This document shows, in pieces, positions 9,378-17,566 of a DNA stretch of 64,000 bases. The stretch comes from Bradyrhizobium diazoefficiens. GTDB taxonomy: Bacteria; Pseudomonadota; Alphaproteobacteria; Rhizobiales; Xanthobacteraceae. The position numbers and the translations under genes were made by a program. The notes below the pieces were generated by a model that worked only from the letters and a program-made list of their open reading frames with translations, did no database searches and was not told the DNA's origin. Each line of letters starts with the position of its first letter. Positions within the stretch are counted from its first letter, which is position 1. Where the stretch lies: positions 434,001-498,000 of the forward strand of contig NZ_CP067041.1 of NCBI RefSeq assembly GCF_016599855.1. Direction: 5' to 3'.

Positions 9378-10814
9378 ATGCTGTTCAATTCCTATCCGTT
9401 CATCCTGCTGTTCCTCCCCGCCGTGCTGGCCGGCTATTTCTGTCTGGGGCGGCGCAGCAATCTGGCGCCGGTGATCTGGCTGGCGCTGGCCTCGCTCGCC
9501 TTCTATGCCATCGGCAACTGGGAGTTCGTGGCGCTGCTGCTGACCTCGATCGCGTTCAACTACGGCGTCGGCCATCTCCTCATCGTGGCGAAGCTCGGCG
9601 CGGCGCAACGAAAATCTGCGCTCGCGCTTGGCGTCGTTGGCGACCTCCTTGTGCTCGGCATCTTCAAATATGCCGGCTTCGCCACCGAGAACGTCGACGC
9701 GCTGCTCGGCACGGACTTTGCGATTCACGTCCTTCTGCCGGTCGGCATCTCCTTCTACACCTTCACGCAGATTGCCTTCCTGGTTGATGCCTGGCGCGGA
9801 CAGGTCGCCGCCTATGCGCTGCCGCCCTACGCGTTGTTCGTGACTTACTTTCCGCATCTGATCGCGGGGCCGATCCTTCACCACAAGGACATGATCCCGC
9901 AATTCGAGCGGCAGGAAACGAAACGTCCGTACGCGCACCTGATCCTGTGCGGCATCATCATCTTCGCGATCGGCCTGTTCAAGAAGACGTGCCTCGCCGA
10001 CGGCATCCAGCCGCTGGTCGCGCTTGCCTTCGAGGCCCGTTCGCCGAGCTTCGACCAGGCCTGGCTTGGTGCGCTCGCCTACACGTTCCGGCTCTATTTC
10101 GATTTCTCCGGCTATTCCGACATGGCGATCGGGATATCGCTGATGTTCGGCATCTTCCTGCCCGTCAATTTCAACTCGCCCTACAAGGCCATCAGCATCG
10201 TCGATTTCTGGCGGCGCTGGCACATGACGCTATCGCAATTCCTGCGCGACTATCTCTACATCACGCTCGGCGGAAACAGGCGCGGCCGCGTGCTGCGTTA
10301 CGTCAATCTGATGATCACGATGCTGCTCGGCGGGCTCTGGCACGGCGCGGCGTGGACGTTCGTGGTGTGGGGCGCGCTGCACGGCGCCTATCTCTGTATC
10401 AACCACGCCTTCAACGCGCTGGTGCCGGATGTTCCGGCGATCTTTGCGCGCCCGGCCCGCATCGCCGGCGCCGTGTTGACTTTCATTGCCGTCGTCGTCG
10501 CCTGGGTGTTCTTCCGCGCCGAGAGCGTCTCATGGGCGCTGCGGGTCCTTTGCGCCATGGCGGATCCCTCGAACATCGTCTTCGGGCGCGAAGAGATCGC
10601 AGGGCTTGTTCTCGTCGTCATCTATGCCGCGCTCGTCTGGCTGGCGCCGAATACGCAAGACATCATGGGATATGACCACGGCAACCGCACGGTCGGCGAA
10701 ACCTTGCGGGAAGGGCGCTTGCGGCCGCTGCTTCTCTATGCTGGGTCGCTGGTGCTCGCCTTTGGCATTCTGGGCATCCAGAGCCACAGCGAATTCATCT
10801 ATTTCCGGTTCTGA
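9378..10814 (+). CDS. MBOAT family O-acyltransferase (AlgI-like)
   Basis: 478-aa polytopic membrane protein of the membrane-bound O-acyltransferase family, related to AlgI and DltB. About ten hydrophobic segments are visible, beginning at NSYPFILLFLPAVLAGYF. The family hallmarks are present: YFDFSGYSDMAIG, VDFWRRWHMTLSQFLRDY and the conserved His in GGLWHGAAWTF. AlgI-type proteins carry acetyl groups from cytosolic acetyl-CoA across the membrane to a periplasmic transferase. The next gene overlaps its stop codon (TGATG) and looks like that periplasmic partner. No polysaccharide synthesis genes are adjacent, so the glycan being modified is unknown. Confidence 0.93.
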   Translation: MLFNSYPFILLFLPAVLAGYFCLGRRSNLAPVIWLALASLAFYAIGNWEFVALLLTSIAFNYGVGHLLIVAKLGAAQRKSALALGVVGDLLVLGIFKYAGFATENVDALLGTDFAIHVLLPVGISFYTFTQIAFLVDAWRGQVAAYALPPYALFVTYFPHLIAGPILHHKDMIPQFERQETKRPYAHLILCGIIIFAIGLFKKTCLADGIQPLVALAFEARSPSFDQAWLGALAYTFRLYFDFSGYSDMAIGISLMFGIFLPVNFNSPYKAISIVDFWRRWHMTLSQFLRDYLYITLGGNRRGRVLRYVNLMITMLLGGLWHGAAWTFVVWGALHGAYLCINHAFNALVPDVPAIFARPARIAGAVLTFIAVVVAWVFFRAESVSWALRVLCAMADPSNIVFGREEIAGLVLVVIYAALVWLAPNTQDIMGYDHGNRTVGETLREGRLRPLLLYAGSLVLAFGILGIQSHSEFIYFRF

Positions 10815-11920
10815 TGCACGGGCCGTTCACACATTTAAGGCGCCTTCTGCTCGCGAGCATCGCCTGCGTGCTGGGGGCGGCCGCGCTCACCTATCTCGTC
10901 GATCCCCTGCAACTCTTCCGCGCCTCGCATCTCGCCGCCTTTTATTCCGACGACACCCGCGTGCAGAATGCCGGGCTGATCCGCAGCCAGTCGTTCGACA
11001 CCGCCTTCATGGGCACCTCACTCGCGATTCATTTCCGTCAGAGCGACATCAATCGCGCGCTCGGCGTGCATTCGCTCAAGCTCGCAATGACCGGCTCCAA
11101 TTCGCGCCAGCAAAGCTTTGTGCTGGAGCAGGCGATCGACCGCGGTGCGAGGCGCGTGATCTGGGAGATGGACGATTTCATCTTCGTCGATGCAGCCGAT
11201 ATCGAGGCCGATCCCTACCTGTCCGTCGATCTCTACCGACGAACGGCCAAGGGCATCGCGTCCTATCTGTTCAGCGCGGCGATGGCGAAGGAATCCCTGT
11301 TCGTATTGCTGCGGTCGATTCCGCCTCTGCGTCAGCCGCTGACGAGCGCGGCGCCTTTTCTCCCCGTCAAGTTCGCATTGTCCGATGTCGATGTCATTTA
11401 CGCATTGCCGCGGGAATTCGACCTCGCGCGTGACTACAATGCGAAAAAAGCGCTTGCCTCTTTTGCCTACATCACCAATCCCGTACGCAGCCGCTTCCTT
11501 GGCGAAGGCTATGGGTACGACGCCATGGTCCGGCATTTCGAGCAGGATGCGCTCGGCCTGATCACGCGCCATCCGGACGTGATGTTCGACATCTACTTCC
11601 CACCCTATTCAATCCTGCAATTCGTCGCCATGCGCGATGCCTCGCCCGAGACGCTGAAGATCGTCACCGATGTCACAGCGGTGATTGCAGAGCGCCTGGC
11701 GCAGGTTCCCAACGTGCGGCTGCACGATTTCCGTGCGATCAAGGCGGTGACGCACGATCTCAACAATTACGGCGACGTCATCCACCATTCACCGGTGGTG
11801 GATGCGATGGTGCTGAAGTGGCTGGCGAGTGGGGAGTATCGCGTTGATCCGAACAGGCCACTCGCGTCGCTGGAGAGACTGAAGGCGCAGGTCGAAGCGT
11901 ATCGCGTGCCGCAGCCCTAG
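10814..11920 (+). CDS. membrane-anchored SGNH-hydrolase-like protein, partner of the MBOAT protein
   Basis: 368 aa. One N-terminal membrane anchor (about residues 9-29) leads into a periplasmic domain. FMGTSLAIHF near residue 65 has the Gly-x-Ser block of SGNH/GDSL-like O-acetyltransferases (AlgJ/AlgX type), and NNYGDVIHHSP near the C-terminus has the Asp-x-x-His block. Together with the one-base overlap with the MBOAT gene, this suggests it receives acetyl from the MBOAT protein and transfers it to an exported sugar polymer. Sequence similarity to characterised members looks low, so the function is inferred mainly from the blocks and the pairing. Confidence 0.75.
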   Translation: MHGPFTHLRRLLLASIACVLGAAALTYLVDPLQLFRASHLAAFYSDDTRVQNAGLIRSQSFDTAFMGTSLAIHFRQSDINRALGVHSLKLAMTGSNSRQQSFVLEQAIDRGARRVIWEMDDFIFVDAADIEADPYLSVDLYRRTAKGIASYLFSAAMAKESLFVLLRSIPPLRQPLTSAAPFLPVKFALSDVDVIYALPREFDLARDYNAKKALASFAYITNPVRSRFLGEGYGYDAMVRHFEQDALGLITRHPDVMFDIYFPPYSILQFVAMRDASPETLKIVTDVTAVIAERLAQVPNVRLHDFRAIKAVTHDLNNYGDVIHHSPVVDAMVLKWLASGEYRVDPNRPLASLERLKAQVEAYRVPQP

Positions 11921-11952
11921 CCAACCATCCCGCTGTCAGCCAAACAGTCCGC

Positions 11953-12138
11953 CGTCGTCCCGGACAAGCGCGCCACAAGCGAGCGTAGATCCGGGACCCA
12001 ACCCAAGGGAGGAGTTACCGCGCGAGTTGGCAACTCCGAGTCTTCCTCAAGCCACTTCCTGTGGCAATGGATCCCGGATCTGCGCTCCGCCCTCGACAAC
12101 GCTACGCGTTGCCAAGAGCTGCGCTTGTCCGGGACGAC
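11953..12138. repeat. intergenic palindromic repeat (cgtcgtcccgg family)
   Basis: Outer arms cgtcgtcccggacaagcgc and gcgcttgtccgggacgac are complementary over about 18 bp. It fills the gap between the convergent SGNH-like gene and the aminotransferase gene. Confidence 0.75.
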
Positions 12139-12159
12139 AGCGGAGTTTGTAGCTCCGCC

Positions 12160-13347
12160 TTACACCGCGACCTGCTCGCCGAGATACGACGCCGCCGCTT
12201 CCAGTCCACCCTTGCCGTGCGGAATCTTCAGCGCATTCAACCCGACCTCGATCACCCCCAGCGTGCCGAGCAGCATCGGCGCGTTGACATGGCCCATATG
12301 GGCTATGCGGAAGGCTTGTCCCGAGAGATCGCCGATGCCGGTGCCGAGCACGACGCCGCATTTCTCCTTGCAATAGCGTTGCAGCACCGCCGGATCATGG
12401 CCGGTGGTCATGGTCACCGTGGTCACGGTGTTGGAGCGCTCGCTTGGCTCTGCAACGTTGAAGCCGAGCACCTGGCCTTCCGACCATGCGCCGACCGCGC
12501 GGCGGGCGGCTTCGCCGAGCAGGCTGTGGCGGCGGAACGCGTTTTCCAATCCCTCCTCATGCAGCATGTCGATCGCCTGGCGCAGCGCGAACAACAGATG
12601 CACCGGCGCGGTGCCGGCATATTTGCGGTAGTTCTCGGTGCCCTCGCGCTCGCTCCAGCTCCAATAGGGCGTTGTCATATTGGCTTTCTTGTGCACCTCC
12701 TGCGCGCGCGCATTGGCGGCGACGAAGCCGAGCCCGGGCGGCGTCATCAGGCCCTTCTGCGAGCCGGACATCGCGATGTCGACCCCCCATTTGTCCATCT
12801 CGAACGGCATGCAGCCGAGCGAAGCCACGGTGTCGACCATGTACAACGCGGGATGGCCGGCCGCCTTGATCGCCTTGCCGATCGCCTCGATGTCGTTCTG
12901 CACGCCCGAGGCCGTGTCGACCTGGACGACGACGACGGCCTTGATCTTGTGCTCGGTGTCGCGGCGCAGGCGCTCCTCGAGCTCGTGCGGCCGCACTGCG
13001 CGGCGCCAGTCGCCCTTGAGCACCTCGACCTCGGCGCCCATCAGCGCCGCTGCGTTGCCCCAGCCGATCGCAAAGCGTCCGCTCTCCAGCACCAGCACCT
13101 TGTCGCCGCGCGAGAGCACGTTGCTTAGCGCGGCTTCCCAGGCGCCGTGGCCATTGGCGATGTAGATGTAGGACTTGCCCTTGGTCGCAAACAGTTTTGA
13201 GATGTCGCCGAGCAGGCTCTCGGTCAAATCGAGCATCTCCTTGGAGTAGATGTCGATCGCCGGACGATGCATCGCCCGCAGCACCTCGTCGGGCATCGTG
13301 GTGGGCCCGGGGATGGCCAGAAATTCCCGGCCCGCGCGAACGGTCAT
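12160..13347 (-). CDS. alanine/serine-glyoxylate aminotransferase family protein (class V)
   Basis: 395-aa PLP-dependent fold-type I aminotransferase, class V. Family signatures are AIPGPTTMPDEVLRAM at the N-terminus, the PLP-stacking region ANGHGAWEAAL, Asp in YMVDTVASLGCMPF and the Schiff-base Lys in MSGSQKGLM. Members transfer the amino group of alanine or serine to glyoxylate and feed the serine cycle or photorespiratory-type salvage; some act on other substrates. The ATG at 13347 has AAGGAAGA 5-7 nt upstream and yields the family start; an ATG at 13395 would add 16 unrelated residues. No neighbour points to one substrate. Confidence 0.9.
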   Translation of the reverse strand: MTVRAGREFLAIPGPTTMPDEVLRAMHRPAIDIYSKEMLDLTESLLGDISKLFATKGKSYIYIANGHGAWEAALSNVLSRGDKVLVLESGRFAIGWGNAAALMGAEVEVLKGDWRRAVRPHELEERLRRDTEHKIKAVVVVQVDTASGVQNDIEAIGKAIKAAGHPALYMVDTVASLGCMPFEMDKWGVDIAMSGSQKGLMTPPGLGFVAANARAQEVHKKANMTTPYWSWSEREGTENYRKYAGTAPVHLLFALRQAIDMLHEEGLENAFRRHSLLGEAARRAVGAWSEGQVLGFNVAEPSERSNTVTTVTMTTGHDPAVLQRYCKEKCGVVLGTGIGDLSGQAFRIAHMGHVNAPMLLGTLGVIEVGLNALKIPHGKGGLEAAASYLGEQVAV

Positions 13348-13452
13348 TGCTATCTTCCTTGTGTCGTGAAGACTGGTGGTGGGTCGCTGATTCACACTTT
13401 TACGCGGCGCTTGGGCCTGAGAAAAGCACGTAAAATGCAGCCCTGACGGCCC

Positions 13453-14178
13453 CTATCGTTTGGTCTGGCGGCAGCCGGCGGCTTCCGCCTCCTCGACAGA
13501 GCAGAACCAGCGGGTGCCCTTGCTGATCTTCATCTTGATCTGGGCGTACCAGCGGCTGGTCGGGGTGTGATAGATGCACTCGCCGGCGCTGTTGACGTTG
13601 CCCTTGATGGTGCAATCCGGCGACGGCGCGACCGGCCCCGACGCCGAGGCGAGCAGGATCGCATGCGCGCCCTCGGGCGGCTTGGTGGCACCCAGAATGG
13701 CGGTCTTCTTGTTGCGCACGCGCCAGTCCCAGGGTGCGATGAAGGCGCCCTGCCACATCCCGGCCTTGGCTTCGCGCGCGGCCTTTTCGTCGGCATCATA
13801 GTCGTGGGACATGCGGGTGTAGGCCAGCGCCCAGCCGCTGCGCACCAGCCATTTCTGGATGTCCTCGCCGCCGACCTCGCAGCGCGCCACGGTGCGGCCG
13901 CGCCGGTCGATCGAGCGGGCATGGCAGGCCCAGCTCTTGCCGTCGGCGTATTTGGCGAGCTCGTCGCGCGCGGCGATGCCGCAGGTCCAGCGCTCGCCCT
14001 TGGTGTTGAGGCAGAGCTGATCGACCGACGGCGCATCGATGCCGCCGAGCCGGATCCGCGTGTTGCCGACCAGGACGGAATCGCCATCGCGGACCTTTGC
14101 GGTGCCGGTAACGTCGGCCGCCTGCGCCAGCGAGGGGACAGCGAGCAAAGACAGCGCAATCAGGAATTTTCGCAACAT
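13453..14178 (-). CDS. secreted thermonuclease-like (SNase) protein
   Basis: 241 aa with an N-terminal signal peptide (MLRKFLIALSLLAVPSLAQA, cleavage near residue 20). A staphylococcal-nuclease domain follows at about 22-140: VRDGDSVLVGNTRIRLGGIDAP contains the metal-binding Asp and the first catalytic Arg region (split here between VRDGDSV and RIRLGGIDAP), and RRGRTVARCEV the second Arg. The remaining C-terminus is Cys-containing and of unknown function. A Ca-dependent periplasmic or extracellular nuclease acting on DNA or RNA is the family role. Start at 14178 is set by the signal peptide. Confidence 0.85.
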   Translation of the reverse strand: MLRKFLIALSLLAVPSLAQAADVTGTAKVRDGDSVLVGNTRIRLGGIDAPSVDQLCLNTKGERWTCGIAARDELAKYADGKSWACHARSIDRRGRTVARCEVGGEDIQKWLVRSGWALAYTRMSHDYDADEKAAREAKAGMWQGAFIAPWDWRVRNKKTAILGATKPPEGAHAILLASASGPVAPSPDCTIKGNVNSAGECIYHTPTSRWYAQIKMKISKGTRWFCSVEEAEAAGCRQTKR

Positions 14179-14302
14179 GCCGGTCCGCGCTTTAAGGAAG
14201 ATCTCGATAGACCCCGCAATTGTGGTCGGCTTTGGGCCACCCGGCCAGCCTATGCCGAACAGAGAGGCTTTCAACTTCCCGTCATTGTGTAGTGCCTCCG
14301 CT

Positions 14303-14442
14303 CTCGTGTCCCGGACGCGGTGCGGCGTGCAAGGCCGCTCCGCAGAGCCGGGACCCAGAAAATCGCGGGCGAGCGATTCGCTGGCATGGGGCCCGGCTCA
14401 GCAGCGCATCACTACGTGCTGCGCTGCGTCCGGGGCACGAGA
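14303..14442. repeat. intergenic palindromic repeat (cgtgtcccggacgc family)
   Basis: Outer arms ctcgtgtcccggacgc and gcgtccggggcacgag pair with one mismatch. It lies between the nuclease gene start and the stop of the next minus-strand gene. Confidence 0.7.
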
Positions 14443-14452
14443 CCTCGGCAAC

Positions 14453-16180
14453 CTACCCCCGCGCCATCGCCCGCTTCGCCACCGCCAGTCCCATCAGCAC
14501 GAACGCCGACGTCACCTCCGGCCCGCCCACCAGAATCCGCGTCGGCGTCTTCATCTTGTTCCATTCATAGGCGCGGAACGGGCCGCGGCGGCCGCCTTCG
14601 CCGACGGCAGCGACGATCACGTTCAGCGCCGGCGCGAAGGCGCGCGGATCGGCGCCGAGATGGCCGAGCGCGATCAGCGCCAACGCCGCGTCGAACACGT
14701 TCATCTCGGCGGCCATCAGCTCGCCCTTGACGTAGGCCAGCACGCGATGGCGGATGAAATCGAAATCGCCATTGGGATCGACCGCGGCCTGCGCGGCCAG
14801 CGGCAGCGCCAGGAAGGCCGCGTAACAGCGGCCGAAATAGGCGCTGTAGAGCTCCGGTAGATAGTAGATGTGTGAGCGCGGATAGGCGAAGGCCCAGCTC
14901 GCCACCAGCCGCTTCTGGAAGCCGATGATCCGATGCACGGTCGCAAGCCGCGCCGGCGTCTCCAGAACTTTCCAGCGCGCCAGATTGCGAAAGCTCACCT
15001 CGAGAATGTCGAGATTGAGCGTCGGATCGAGATCGTTGCCATAGGGCCGCTCGCCCCTGAGATTGTCGATCCAGGTCGCAACCCCGCCCTCATAGTCGAT
15101 AGTTTCGTTGATGGGCACGGTCACGCGCGGCTCGTTGACGCCTGCCCGCACCTGATAGCCGGCATAGAAATCGAGTAGCGGCTGGTCGAGGATCGGATCG
15201 GTGCAGCCGGCCTGTGTCGCTGCGGAGATCGAGCACGCCGTGGTGTCACAGTCCGGCACGTAGATACCGAAGCCGAGGTCCTGCTTGATCTGGGCGAAGA
15301 AACGCGAGAATCGCGGATGCGGCGCGGGTGCCAGCGCGGTGATGACGTTAAACCGCGCGCCGTCGGTGCCCGCGACCTCTTCGCGGCTGATGTTGACGCA
15401 GAAATCGACCATGTCTGCGATCGCGCGCGCCGCTGCCGTCTTGTCGGCCGGTGAAGCCAGCCCGGTCTCGATATAGCTCAGCAGCGCCTCGATGAAGAAC
15501 GCATCGTAATAGGCCGAGCGGTGGCGGATCTGCACCGGCTCCCACATCGGCTCGGCGATCCCTCGCCAGGGCGGATTGACCACGGCGGCTGCCTGCGAGC
15601 GCGCAATGAAGACGCGGGCGAGATTGAACAGCAGCGACGAATTCTTGTAGCCGCGCGCATTCAAGCCGGTGAGCGCCATGATCAGCTCGCGCCCGCGAAA
15701 ATCGGGGTCGCCGATCAGGTTGAAGGCGGCATAGGTCGGCAGGAAACCGTTCTTGCGGTACGAGCCCAGGAGATGCTGCGCGCAATCGCGGATCACGCCG
15801 TCAATCTGCGATTGTGCCGGCATGGCGCCGACGAACATGGCTGGCGGCGGCTTGGGATGCTCGAGCGCGATGCTGTCGACGAGTTCGGCCACGGGCCCGC
15901 CGACCGCCGCCCAGTCGGGTTCGGCATCGTCGCGGGCGCGGACCAAAGCCTCGCGCAGCCGCGCCAGCCTGGCCTCGTCACGCAGCTCGGGGAGCCCGGC
16001 GCGGCGGAGCAGGATCCGCAGCGCGGGATTGCCGAGCGCGGTCTGGTAGAACTTGGCGAGGTGCGGATCGCCGCTGGCTTGCCCCGACAATACGGGGTCG
16101 CAGACGTCATACAGCGAGGGACCGTCTTTCCGCGCCGTCAACGCCCGGCACGCGGCACCTGCGAAATAATGAAAGCTCAT
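14453..16180 (-). CDS. protein of unknown function, 575 aa
   Basis: I do not recognise the family. From the ATG at 16180 (a CAGG lies 7 nt upstream) the product has 575 residues and neither a clear signal peptide nor membrane segments. The sequence is rich in Trp, Tyr and aromatic-Pro pairs and is probably all-helical: NPPWRGIAEPMWEPV, HRSAYYDAFFIEALLSYIETG, CVNIS, a Cys-containing stretch VPDCDTTACSIS, and ETIDYEGGVATWIDNLRG. Such repeated helix pairs would suit an alpha/alpha toroid, as in glycan lyases or terpene cyclases, but no catalytic DxDD or similar motif is evident. The frame is open upstream to 16390, but that part overlaps regulatory-looking DNA. Confidence 0.75.
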   Translation of the reverse strand: MSFHYFAGAACRALTARKDGPSLYDVCDPVLSGQASGDPHLAKFYQTALGNPALRILLRRAGLPELRDEARLARLREALVRARDDAEPDWAAVGGPVAELVDSIALEHPKPPPAMFVGAMPAQSQIDGVIRDCAQHLLGSYRKNGFLPTYAAFNLIGDPDFRGRELIMALTGLNARGYKNSSLLFNLARVFIARSQAAAVVNPPWRGIAEPMWEPVQIRHRSAYYDAFFIEALLSYIETGLASPADKTAAARAIADMVDFCVNISREEVAGTDGARFNVITALAPAPHPRFSRFFAQIKQDLGFGIYVPDCDTTACSISAATQAGCTDPILDQPLLDFYAGYQVRAGVNEPRVTVPINETIDYEGGVATWIDNLRGERPYGNDLDPTLNLDILEVSFRNLARWKVLETPARLATVHRIIGFQKRLVASWAFAYPRSHIYYLPELYSAYFGRCYAAFLALPLAAQAAVDPNGDFDFIRHRVLAYVKGELMAAEMNVFDAALALIALGHLGADPRAFAPALNVIVAAVGEGGRRGPFRAYEWNKMKTPTRILVGGPEVTSAFVLMGLAVAKRAMARG

Positions 16181-16279
16181 GAAATACCTGGTCGCGGGGG
16201 ACTTTCGCGAAGGCCGGGCCGGTGACCCCATCCCCCGCAAGTCGTTGAAAAAGCTACCCGGATTCGCGGGAAATACAAA

Positions 16280-16295
16280 TGTGATGGACGTCACG
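16280..16295. promoter_or_regulatory. Crp-like binding site
   Basis: TGTGA-TGGACG-TCACG matches TGTGA-N6-TCACA at 9 of 10 arm positions. It is 100 nt upstream of the unknown 575-aa gene (minus strand) and about 290 nt upstream of the caspase-fold gene, inside a 408-bp divergent intergenic region (16181-16588). A Crp-type regulator with the matching recognition helix is encoded at 42767-43441. Confidence 0.45.
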
Positions 16296-16399
16296 GAAAA
16301 ACCCGGCACAAGGGCGGCATGATCGAGCTCCGGAAGGCTACGGAAGGGCCAAAAATGGAGGAGCTCTGGTCTGGTAATTAACCAACCCATTCAGTGGCT

Positions 16400-16422
16400 T
16401 AGATCAAACTCTGGGTGATCTA
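16400..16422. promoter_or_regulatory. perfect 7-bp inverted repeat, putative operator
   Basis: TAGATCA and TGATCTA are separated by 9 nt in the same 408-bp divergent intergenic region. It is roughly midway between the two divergent starts. Resembles an Fnr/Crp-family or other dimeric operator; the binding protein is unknown. Nothing else is recognisable in the region. Confidence 0.4.
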
Positions 16423-16588
16423 TTGCCGTGCCGCTGATCTCAGGTTAAGGGTTTGTTTGGTGCGGCGCCGCAAATTGCGCGCAATTCGGGGGCACTCCCT
16501 CGGCCGATCCCTCAAACCTAAAGACGCCATCGCGCTACTCAATGTGTGCGCGCGCTTGGATAGGTCTTTGGCACAGGAATGAAGCGAG

Positions 16589-17440
16589 ATGAATGTAAGG
16601 CAGCTCGACATTTCCCGACGCACGATTGCGCTCGCCGCAGCCCTCATCGGCACGGTGTCGCTGGCGATCGGCGCCCATGCTGCCCTCAACATGCGCGCGC
16701 TGGACGCCGCGAAGGCGGTTGCGACCGACCAGATCACGGGCTCGGTGGGCCAGACCTCGCGTCTGGCGCTCGTCATCGGCAATGGTCACTATCCCGACGC
16801 CAACGCGCCGCTGACGCAGTCGATCAACGATGCGCGCGCGCTGTCCTCGTCGTTGCGCAAGAAGGGTTTTGACGTCGACATGGTGGAGGACGCGAGCAAG
16901 GACGACATGATCCGCGCCGTCAACCGCCTCAAGTCACGGATCAACCGCGACACCACCGTCATGCTATTTTTCGGCGGCTATGGCGTGCAGGCCGGCCGCG
17001 AGAGCTACATGCTGCCGGTCGATGCCGTGATCTGGAAAGAAAGCGACGTCCGCCGCCAGGGCGTCTCGATCGAAGGCGTGCTCGACATGATGAAGCAGCA
17101 GGGCGCCAAGGCCAAGCTCGTCGTGGTTGATGCGTCCCGCCGCAATCCCTATGAGCGCCGCTTCCGCTCCTACAGCCACGGTCTCGCGCCGATCGGCACG
17201 CCTGACAACGCGCTGATCCTATCCTCGGCTTCGCCCGGCAAGGTCGTCGACGACGGCAAGGGCGAGCACTCTACGCTGGTCGCCGAGCTCCTCAACAACC
17301 TCAATGCGCAAGGTGCCAGCGCCGAAAGCGCCTTCAACAAAACCCGAATCGCCATCTCCCGCGCTTCCGAAGGCGACCAGGTCCCGACCGTCTCCTCCTC
17401 GCTGCTCGAGGACATCCACTTCAACGAAGCCGGCGGCTAG
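16589..17440 (+). CDS. exported caspase-fold (peptidase C14-like) protein, catalytic dyad lost
   Basis: 283 aa. A hydrophobic N-terminal segment (about 13-32) serves as a signal peptide or anchor. The caspase-like p20 fold follows: RLALVIGNGHYPD, SINDARALSSSLRKKGFDV, VMLFFGGYGVQ and KLVVVDASRRNP. In active metacaspases and paracaspases the last two blocks read S-G-H-G and D-A-C-R. Here the His is Tyr131 and the Cys is Ser183, so proteolysis is not expected. The rest of the fold is well kept, which argues for a binding or scaffold role. A paralogue with the same double loss is at 48505-50019. Start ATG at 16589. Confidence 0.85.
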   Translation: MNVRQLDISRRTIALAAALIGTVSLAIGAHAALNMRALDAAKAVATDQITGSVGQTSRLALVIGNGHYPDANAPLTQSINDARALSSSLRKKGFDVDMVEDASKDDMIRAVNRLKSRINRDTTVMLFFGGYGVQAGRESYMLPVDAVIWKESDVRRQGVSIEGVLDMMKQQGAKAKLVVVDASRRNPYERRFRSYSHGLAPIGTPDNALILSSASPGKVVDDGKGEHSTLVAELLNNLNAQGASAESAFNKTRIAISRASEGDQVPTVSSSLLEDIHFNEAGG

Positions 17441-17462
17441 TCTTTTAAGGCTCGCGAGCTCT

Positions 17463-17556
17463 CGTAGGGTGGGCAAAGGCGCAAAGCGCCGTGCCCACCA
17501 TCTTTCCGATAGTTCGACAGAAAGACGTGGGCACGCTTCGCTTTGCCCACGCTACG
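17463..17556. repeat. intergenic palindromic repeat (gtagggtgggcaaag family)
   Basis: Begins cgtagggtgggcaaaggcg and ends with the near-complement tttgcccacgctacg. Lies between the convergent caspase-fold and adaptor genes. A second copy of this family is at 59836-59928. Confidence 0.7.
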
Positions 17557-17566
17557 AAATCGTCCG

